64,000 bases of DNA from Oikopleura dioica. Its lineage: Eukaryota; Chordata; Appendicularia; Copelata; Oikopleuridae. The stretch covers positions 806,001 to 870,000 of the forward strand of contig OU015569.1 in the NCBI GenBank assembly GCA_907165135.1, written 5' to 3'. Below the pieces are notes generated by a model, which saw only the letters and a program-made list of their open reading frames with translations, ran no database searches and was not told the DNA's origin. The position numbers and the translations under genes were made by a program. Positions 58,003 through 64,000 of this stretch are shown here, one piece after another (the stretch's first letter is position 1; every line of letters starts with the position of its first letter).

Positions 58003-59304
58003 TTAAAGTCGCATTCGGATCGGCGCCGGCTGAGTATTGACGATCTGGTGAAGACTTTGGACGGGTTCTTTTGGGTTCTTTCGGGTGTGGGAAATCGCGC
58101 TTACTAGGTGCACTCTCCCGCCATACTCTTGTAGCAGAACACCACCCGCTGCGTACAGGCTCGCGTCTGTGTAGAGGTGAAAAGACTCGTCAAAGTTAGG
58201 AAAGCTTATGACAGGAGTCTCGGAGAGTCGTCGTTGAATTTCCTTGAGCGCCAAATCCGCTTCTTTGGTCCACTTGAAACAATTTGTTTCGTTCGCCGAA
58301 TTTCGAACATCGTTTATGGGTTTCATTCTGCTCGAGAAGCAACCGGATGAAATAGCTTCGCCCATTTTTGTTTCTAGAAAACCTCGGATCCAATTCAATG
58401 ACCCGATTAATGAAGCTAACTCCTTTTGGGAGCGTGGGGGTTTCATCTGACGAAGGGCGGAGACTTGCGCAGGGTCCGGTTTGATTCCTTCTTCGTTGAT
58501 GATTCGGCCCAAAAAGTGAGCTTCTGATTGTAGGAAAGAGCACTTTTCGCCCTTGAGTTTAGCGTTAAACTTGCGGAGCGCGATGAATAGGTTTCGGAGA
58601 GTGTTGTAATAGCAGCTGAAAGACTTCCCAAAACATACTATGTCATCGATATAAGAAAGCATCTTCTTCCTGGTGGGGCTTGAGTCGAGAATCGTGTTTA
58701 CGACGCGCGAGAATATATTCCCCGAGCATCGATAACCGAAAGGTAATCTGCAGAAGGCGTAAGATTTCCCACCCCACTGGAAGGAAGTCTTATACCTATC
58801 GCTTTTCTTAATAGGGCACTGCCAATATCCGCTCCGCAAATCAACTGTGGCGAAATACTTGTTGCCCGGTCCAATGTTCGCGATCGTATCCTCCATGCTC
58901 GGAAGATGATATGGGTCGGATTTGTCGGAGAGGCATTTGTTCAAGCTGTTCTTGTAGTTGATGCAGAAGCGCATTTCCCCAGATTTCTTAGGGATTGGCA
59001 GAACGGGGCTATTAAACCCTTTCTGGTCCTTGATCTCTTCTATTATTTTCGTATCGAGCAGTTCGGAGATGTGATCAGTGACCTGGCCATGAAAAGCTTG
59101 CGGAATAGGGTGTTGACTGATGTTTCGACTCGTACCATCAGTCGGGATTTCGATCTCGAATGGGAATTCACCCATTTTTGACCGTCGCAGCCGAATCTGT
59201 CGTCGAAATCCAAACACAGCTCGGCGACCACCTTCTTTTGCCCCGGGTCGGCGTTTGCTGGTAGGGTAATTCCGAGTTTTTGCTTCGCTAGCTGAATGGG
59301 GCAC
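58003..59304 (-). CDS. pol: Reverse transcriptase and truncated RNase H (pol part)
   Basis: Retrotransposon polymerase domain. Visible in order: SPVLPIPKKSGEMRFCINYK, YFATVDLRSGYWQCPI, FCRLPFGYRCSGNIF, the catalytic YIDD, HFLGRIINEEGI, and LYTDASLYAAGGVLLQEYGG, which begins RNase H. It ends at 58003, before the rest of RNase H and any integrase. The frame is offset by one base from the gag-protease ORF; the shift lies near 59168 at a run of five A. It may be a programmed shift or a deletion. Confidence 0.92.
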   Translation of the reverse strand: MPHSASEAKTRNYPTSKRRPGAKEGGRRAVFGFRRQIRLRRSKMGEFPFEIEIPTDGTSRNISQHPIPQAFHGQVTDHISELLDTKIIEEIKDQKGFNSPVLPIPKKSGEMRFCINYKNSLNKCLSDKSDPYHLPSMEDTIANIGPGNKYFATVDLRSGYWQCPIKKSDRYKTSFQWGGKSYAFCRLPFGYRCSGNIFSRVVNTILDSSPTRKKMLSYIDDIVCFGKSFSCYYNTLRNLFIALRKFNAKLKGEKCSFLQSEAHFLGRIINEEGIKPDPAQVSALRQMKPPRSQKELASLIGSLNWIRGFLETKMGEAISSGCFSSRMKPINDVRNSANETNCFKWTKEADLALKEIQRRLSETPVISFPNFDESFHLYTDASLYAAGGVLLQEYGGRVHLVSAISHTRKNPKEPVQSLHQIVNTQPAPIRMRL

Positions 59305-60848
59305 CTGGCTGCGTTCTTGTTAGGTGCGTCCAGCTTTGGGACTTTTGGTGGCGGTTGAGTGCGGGATCGATCGCTATCCTTGACCGCTGATCTAGTAGTC
59401 AAGTATTTCTTGATTTTGGTCCGCTTCACTCCGTCCAGCTTCACCACTTGAGTCTCAGTTTGTGTGAAGGCTTCGTTGTAGCAAAATGAGAGAGTACGAT
59501 TCTTATTGTCGACTGTGAAGCTGTCCGTCATCGCATTCTCTAGTATATCGCGGCCCAGTAGACTTGGGTATTTACTGCCTGGCATAATGGTGAGATTCAG
59601 GGAGAATGCAGGGCCACCATTGAATGATAAGCGGCAGGGAAGGATACCCATCGGCTGCTCGGCGGGAATATTTGGGCTGAAACCGGTGACCTTGAAGGGA
59701 CAGGGCTTCAGCATCTGGAGAAATTCGTCGGGAACGTAAGCAGCGGACAGACAGGAGGACTCGGCTCCGCTGTCGACTTCCATCGATACGTCAAAACTTT
59801 TAGAGCCCGTAATGATGGTAGCCGAAGCGAAATAAGCCTTTCCTGGTCGCTTCTTCTTCACTGTGTAAAAGTGAACGTCGAATGGTTGGAAATCTTCAAC
59901 GTTCTTAGTCGTATTTATCTTCTTGGATTCTGGTTGTTTATCGTCTTTCCCATCCTTAGAATCGTTGCTGGCGCGCTTAGCATTCTTCTTCTTTTTGTTC
60001 TTATTTCTGTTGAAGTGCTGGGAGACGGTCGCGCTGTCAACTCGATTCTGTCTTGTGGATTGGGCGAGACGGCAGAGTTCGTTGATATCGTAAACTTTTG
60101 ATAGGCTTGGAAGGATTGCGTTGAAAACGTCTGGTTCTTCTTTCCTAAGATTCAAGTACAGCATCATCGTCGAGAATATGTCAAATATTTCATCGACCCC
60201 GGCGTCGGCTGACTTCTCTTGTCGGTAAGAGTTCAAAGTCGCTTGCTTCGCCTCGTTCATCTTTTGCAAGACGTTGGCGGTGTAGTGTGCAAACGGCTTC
60301 GAATGGTCGTATTCGACGTCGAAAACTTCGCTTAGCTTCAGTAAGTAGTGACTCTTCGCGGCGAATGATTTCTCTAGCAGCGCCTTGGCCGATTTCCAGT
60401 CTTGACAATTCAGAAATTCGGTTCCAAGTGAGCGTTCGATGTTCAAGTCGAAGTGGCTGTACACTGCTGCGATGAAAGGCTGTTCACGTGAAGGTCTGTC
60501 GCGGACGTAGGCGCGGTGATAAATGTCGGCTCTGCCCAAGAAGGTGTTGAAAGATGTGTTGCATGCGGCGTCCAGCTTCGGCAAGTCTTGGACGTGACGA
60601 GACCAGGTAGTGGCCACCCATGCTTCTTCTCTCATTGTCGCATTCGTAGAGTCTTTTCCTTGATCGAGCTCGCAGGTAAGAAGCGTTGTACTGAGCTGTT
60701 CTAATTTTACTCTGCTTTCTGTGATCAAGGGCTCTAGGCTTGGCTTTAGTGATTCGTCATTTCGCACTTGTTCTTCGAGGTAGTTTACTCGATCGTTTAT
60801 GCTTCTTATTTCGGTGACGGTTTCTAGCAGTGATTTGTTCGCCGCCAT
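59043..60848 (-). CDS. gag-pro: Gag and aspartic protease polyprotein of the retrotransposon
   Basis: 601 codons from 60848. The N-terminal part is helical and charged (capsid-like) with a basic Lys/Asn-rich stretch (NRNKNKKKKNAKRA) rather than a clear CCHC zinc knuckle. A retropepsin-like domain follows with VDSGAESSCL as catalytic Asp motif and SLLGRDILENA as the flap-side Gly-Arg-Asp motif. The last part runs into the beginning of reverse transcriptase before the frame changes. Confidence 0.85.
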   Translation of the reverse strand: MAANKSLLETVTEIRSINDRVNYLEEQVRNDESLKPSLEPLITESRVKLEQLSTTLLTCELDQGKDSTNATMREEAWVATTWSRHVQDLPKLDAACNTSFNTFLGRADIYHRAYVRDRPSREQPFIAAVYSHFDLNIERSLGTEFLNCQDWKSAKALLEKSFAAKSHYLLKLSEVFDVEYDHSKPFAHYTANVLQKMNEAKQATLNSYRQEKSADAGVDEIFDIFSTMMLYLNLRKEEPDVFNAILPSLSKVYDINELCRLAQSTRQNRVDSATVSQHFNRNKNKKKKNAKRASNDSKDGKDDKQPESKKINTTKNVEDFQPFDVHFYTVKKKRPGKAYFASATIITGSKSFDVSMEVDSGAESSCLSAAYVPDEFLQMLKPCPFKVTGFSPNIPAEQPMGILPCRLSFNGGPAFSLNLTIMPGSKYPSLLGRDILENAMTDSFTVDNKNRTLSFCYNEAFTQTETQVVKLDGVKRTKIKKYLTTRSAVKDSDRSRTQPPPKVPKLDAPNKNAARCPIQLAKQKLGITLPANADPGQKKVVAELCLDFDDRFGCDGQKWVNSHSRSKSRLMVRVETSVNTLFRKLFMARSLITSPNCSIRK

Positions 60849-61359
60849 AGCTCGAAATATATCGGCAGTAAGGGTTTATGGGCCTTGGATTACCTTTCAG
60901 GCCCTCAGAAAATACTGCGACTAAAAGTCGCAATATGATGAGCTGAGGTGCCTTTTGCGCAAACGCCCGACGATTTCTCTGTCCAGCGATTGTCGAAATT
61001 TCAAGGTCTGGTCCAAGGGTCGATTCTTCGTAAACTTCTCTCGATTTTTGGTGAAAAGTGGCGAAAGAATTATGTTTTTCTCAGTATTTTAGGTTTTCCC
61101 CGGCGTGCGTGCGTGGTTGCGTGGGCGCGACTTTCGGCGCGTGGGTCGTGGTGGCGCTCGTGCGGTGGCGCTCGCTCGGGGTGGTGTTGGTGTGGTGCGG
61201 AAAATTCTCTGAGTGGAGTTTCTCCGGCGGCGCGGTGGCGGTTGGTGATTCGGTTCCCCTCGACTCCGCTGACGGCCAATCAGCGTCCAAGTTGCGAAAC
61301 TTCGGTTGTCGATGGCGGAAAAATTTATCTTTTCTCCAACGGGACTACTCTGATACCAC

Positions 61360-61615
61360 TGAAGGGATCCTAGCTTCTGCTGAATCTCCCACTTCTAGCG
61401 TAGTTTGCCTGCTCTCTATATCTGGACGAGTGAAGAAAACGAGTAAAGTATCTTTGACGTCTGTATTTCGAGCTGGAGTAAAATAGAGGTTAATTCACGA
61501 ACTGCGTGAATTACCGAATGGAGAGAAATACACGGCGGCGACCGAGCAAAGCTCGATCTAGATAAGCAAGTGACCTTAGGGGACGAGGGAGTCTAACGAA
61601 TCTAAGATCCCAATA
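61360..61615 (-). repeat. LTR (5' LTR of the minus-strand element)
   Basis: Identical by eye to 57328-57583. Followed outside by CGTA. Confidence 0.93.
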
Positions 61616-61700
61616 CGTACAAAAGCAAAAGCGATGTGGACTACGAAATAGTAGGAAAGGCTTCAAAAAGGATTAATACCAGGATGTTAAATTCAAAGAG

Positions 61701-61915
61701 CTAGAGTGGGCAATCTGCGTAGACAGATTCCTGAGTCAGGATCTTAAGAGCTAAAATGAAAAGCCGCGTAGCGGCTTTTAAAACGAAGCCGCAAAGCGGC
61801 TTCGCGATAGAAGTTCTATCATGGAACCATTCGAGTCTATTATTAAAAATAGTTGCTTTTCATTTTAGCTCTTTTGATCCTGACTCAGGTTTTTCTACAC
61901 AGTTTGCCGAACCCA
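61701..61915. mobile_element. MITE-1 copy
   Basis: CTAGAGTGGGCAATCTGCGT at the left and CTACACAGTTTGCCGAACCCA at the right with two left modules intact; the right modules are deleted. The downstream exon (AATCTTGAGC) starts right after its CCCAAG end. Confidence 0.85.
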
Positions 61916-62074
61916 AGAATCTTGAGCTTGTGAAAGTATTTAACCACTCCGCGCGCAACTGGAAAAATTACGAATTGATAACTATGTGCCTCGTCTCAAT
62001 CTTCTGTCTATTGTTCTTGTAAATTTCGCAAAAAAAAAAGAAAATTCACAACACTGCCATCTACTTATTAATAA

Positions 62075-63423
62075 ATGAAGAATTCTCTTCAGAAAATTAC
62101 GCCCTCGCTTCTTTCTATTTTTACGTCCTTCAAGAGCTTCAAGAGTAAAAGTGCTTTCTGGTGGAAAAATGGTGAATTTGAAATCAATCCGGAGAAGAAT
62201 GAATCGAAAGGACTCGCTTGATATGCCTTTGCTAAGAGTTTTTGAATCAAGACGGCAGATTTGCCTCGGCAACCTGTGTAGAAAGCCTGAGTCAGGGTCT
62301 GAAAGATGTAAATTGAAAGCCGCGAAGCGGCTTTTTTAAAAACTAAGCCGCAAAGCGGCTTCGCCAAAAATCAAAAACTGATCGAAACGAGAATTTCGCA
62401 AAGCCGCTAGGCGGCTTCGTTTTTAAAAAAGCCGCTTTGCGGCTTTCAATATACATCTTTCAGACCCTGACTAAGGTTTTCTATACTGGTTGCGATGCCA
62501 GACTGCAGAATAAATGAATTTTGAAAGTTTGAAAGAGTTTTGTCAATTTTTCAAAAACTCGAAATTACGAACAAGCCGCTATTGCCGAAAATCGAAGAGG
62601 TAGAGAAAGTAGACGGTGATTTCGACGCGTGGTATGAACGCAAGTTCCTCCGAACGCACAGAATTCAGACGTTTCTCGAGTGGCTGGGTAATTAAAGCGC
62701 GATTAGCAGAAGAGAAGTAGTGATGCATTTAAGTTCTCGCCGTGGCGGTGTTTTTGCTTACTTTAATTTATTACTACCCGAACGAGTTTCATTTTCACGT
62801 GGCGAAGGGATACGCTCATCTAGGCTACGACATCGCGCAGCATCAGATGGGCTTGAAGCACTACCACGGGGTCGGAGTCGCAGAAGACAAGAGGGAAGCA
62901 ATGAAATGGTTTAAGGAGAAGGTTATCTCGTGTCACTGGACGAGATTGATTGACTTTGCCGTTTTTGATTGATCACGCGCAATTTCATCCCTTTATTTTA
63001 TTTCATGACCTTCAAAAAAAAGGCCGCAGCAGATCAGGGACATCATGAAGCGGCAATGCACCGAGGAATCGGAAACATTCACGGCTTCACTGACCCGAAA
63101 GACATCACACCAGGTTGCATTAACTTCCCCTCCCCGCAATTTAATTCGGTCTTTAGGAGAGACAGAGCGATACTTGAAACACGCGGCAGACAACGATCAC
63201 CACCAAGCCTGGGTTCGGCAACCTGTGTAGAAAACCTGAGTCAGGGTCTGCCAGATTTTTAAATCGATAAGAATAATGGTTTAGCGAAGCCTCTTTGCGG
63301 CTTCGCTTTTCGTAAAGCATCTTTTAGACCCTGACTCAGGTTTCCTACATAGGTTGCCGAGCTCACCACCAAGCTAAGCAAGCTCTCTACCATTACTGTC
63401 ACAAGCAGAATAAATGTCCATAA
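62075..63423 (+). CDS. SEL1-like repeat membrane protein, last exon split by a MITE
   Basis: ATG 62075 (MKNSLQKITPSLLSIFTSFK) is 53 bases after the previous stop, suggesting an operon. After a MITE-bearing intron: LEITNKPLLPKIEEVEKVDG, WYERKFLRTHRIQTFLEWL, a membrane helix (AVAVFLLTLIYYY), then SEL1-type repeats (AHLGYDIAQHQMGLKHYHGV GVAEDKREAMKWF; KAAADQGHHEAAMHRGIG; ETERYLKHAADNDHHQA). SEL1 repeats act as protein-binding scaffolds, e.g. in ER quality control. The original end KQALYHYCHKQNKCP lies beyond the MITE at 63209-63366. The MITE's right terminus lacks the CCCAG acceptor, so the present C-terminus is uncertain. Confidence 0.72.
62260..62501. mobile_element. MITE-1 copy in an intron
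   Basis: TTGCCTCGGCAACCTGTGTAG to TATACTGGTTGCGATGCCAG; flanks ACGGCAGA and ACTGCAGA (7 of 8). All four modules present. Confidence 0.92.
63209..63366. mobile_element. MITE-1 copy inside the last SEL1-like exon
   Basis: CTGGGTTCGGCAACCTGTGT ... CTACATAGGTTGCCGAGCTCAC, perfect flanks CACCAAGC at 63201-63208 and 63367-63374. Excision of element plus one flank restores DNDHHQAKQALYHY. Confidence 0.93.
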
Positions 63424-63494
63424 CAAGAAGGTTTCTCTTTTTTTCATTTTATTCCGATTGTTACTAAGTCAGTATAAGCATCAGCGGTATTGCT

Positions 63495-64000
63495 TTATCC
63501 GAACCAGTTTCGGCCAAAGAGCCCGAAAAAGGGGTTGTAATTGACTTTGGGATGAGAGATCTGCGGATTTGGGCGGTACATAGGCTCAGTTTTTTCCGTG
63601 TAAGTTTTGGAGAGTGTTGCTGGTGGCTTTTGAACGTACTCGGATTTCTCTGATGCTGGATTGTAGATCACAGGGGATTCGAACTATAATAATCAAGTAA
63701 TGGCTGATGATAGAAATAGGAATATTTACCGGGCTTTTGAAAGGAGACAAGTTGATAGGGCTTGGCTCAGAGCTGATTGTCGGATCCTGGCGAACACTTG
63801 GGCCAGCGTTTTGGTTATACAAGTACGAATTCGTTGCTGTGCCTTTATAAATGTTCATCGGTCGGGATCCAGAAGATCCAAACGCGCGGCAGTCTTTTCC
63901 GTGATCGAGGTTTGGCTCGCCGTAATCGGGCAGCGCTCCTAGAAAAAGAAAAGAGCTACGGAAAAAATTTGATGTTGATGAATCTTACCGTTGATGGTGT
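63495..64000 (-). CDS. Pro/Tyr-rich protein, partial at the window edge
   Basis: Minus-strand exons: LPDYGEPNLDHGKDCRAFGS ... TSSEPSPINLSPFKSP (about 63728-63940), a GT-AG intron, then FESPVIYNPASEKSEYVQKP ... NPQISHPKVNYNPFFGLFGR, stop 63495. Another exon edge is visible at 63988-64000. Low-complexity Pro/Tyr/Ser composition, no membrane segment. No family recognised; incomplete. Confidence 0.55.

Larger units (their letters stand above)
57328..61615 (-). mobile_element. Ty3/Gypsy LTR retrotransposon, internally deleted
   Basis: 4288 bases on the minus strand. 5' LTR 61360-61615. Next to it is a primer binding site TGGTATCAGAGTAG (complement of an initiator-Met tRNA 3' end). The internal region encodes gag and protease, then reverse transcriptase and the start of RNase H, and ends near 58003. 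Integrase is absent and RNase H is cut, so it is non-autonomous. Only about 420 non-coding bases separate the end of the coding part from the 3' LTR. Larvacean Ty3/Gypsy elements (Tor) are known; assignment to that group is inference. Confidence 0.92.
57324..61619. repeat. Target-site duplication CGTA of the retrotransposon
   Basis: CGTA at 57324-57327 immediately before the left LTR and at 61616-61619 immediately after the right LTR. Confidence 0.75.
57200..62022 (+). pseudogene. Tail-anchored protein gene split by an LTR retrotransposon
   Basis: ATG 57200 (MNELYADWNPFCSAKKRAVS ... PTPKIRES) runs in frame to the retrotransposon insertion at 57327. After the element the frame resumes at 61616 (YKSKSDVDYEIVGKASKRIN). 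Following a MITE, the last exon reads NLELVKVFNHSARNWKNYEL ITMCLVSIFCLLFL and stops at 62020-62022, a C-terminal membrane anchor. The continuity across the CGTA duplication is what shows that both parts are one exon. As sequenced the gene is broken unless the whole element is spliced out; the intact allele may exist in other individuals. No family recognised. The next gene starts 53 bases downstream. Confidence 0.65.

Overview
This is a compact animal genome, most probably an appendicularian (larvacean) tunicate close to Oikopleura dioica. The sequence shows introns that are mostly 40-120 bases, many introns with GA-AG, GC-AG or GG-AG ends, genes packed head to tail with 35-120 base spacers, a Ty3/Gypsy element, and families of short hairpin transposons. 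The species call rests on what is known of larvacean genomes, not on a marker gene.

Layout: 640-6140 doublecortin-like kinase (+); 6538-7629 glucose-6-phosphate 1-epimerase family (+); 8285-9159 PPPDE/DeSI-like peptidase (+); 9364-10434 coiled-coil gene (+); 12227-14545 IRF2BP-type zinc finger gene (+); 15566-18544 TALPID3-like C-terminal half (+); 19328-22683 cGMP-dependent protein kinase (+); 23199-26432 a tight cluster of nucleoside diphosphate kinase, eEF1B and queuosine salvage QNG1 (+); 26933-30648 SCHIP1-like (+); 31430-34218 secreted Cys-rich protein (-); 35506-38328 secreted PAN/EGF/discoidin-like protein (-); 41009-41230 short secreted peptide (+); 41686-43159 creatine kinase (+); 43385-46384 class-B-like receptor (+); 46618-48136 secreted sushi-like protein (+); 48966-49984 Tyr/Asn-rich Cys-rich secreted protein (+); 50042-50959 helical-repeat-like protein (-); 51496-51792 ORF (-); 52098-53952 uronyl 2-O-sulfotransferase-like (-); 55170-55922 small secreted protein (+); 55964-56420 membrane protein fragment (-); 57200-62022 a tail-anchored protein gene split by a Ty3/Gypsy retrotransposon (57328-61615); 62075-63423 SEL1-like membrane protein (+); 63495 to the end, Pro/Tyr-rich protein (-).

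The dominant unusual signal is a family of about 30 hairpin MITEs with long terminal inverted repeats and 8-base target duplications. Their left end carries a GT donor (AACCT|GTGTAG) and their right end carries AG acceptors (CTACACAG and GAGCCCAG). At least three copies (46167-46280, 50355-50552, 55229-55396) interrupt what would otherwise be one uninterrupted reading frame. Splicing from the first GT to the terminal CCCAG adds 16 element bases plus the 8-base duplication, exactly eight codons, so the frame is kept. This looks like a transposon that manufactures introns (an introner).

A second signal is a distinct non-canonical intron class: eight inferred GA-AG introns share a donor close to GAWNGG and an acceptor ending in AAG (GAG in one), mostly without a clear polypyrimidine tract. 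All exon joins are inferred from reading frame and protein-family continuity; no transcripts were available.
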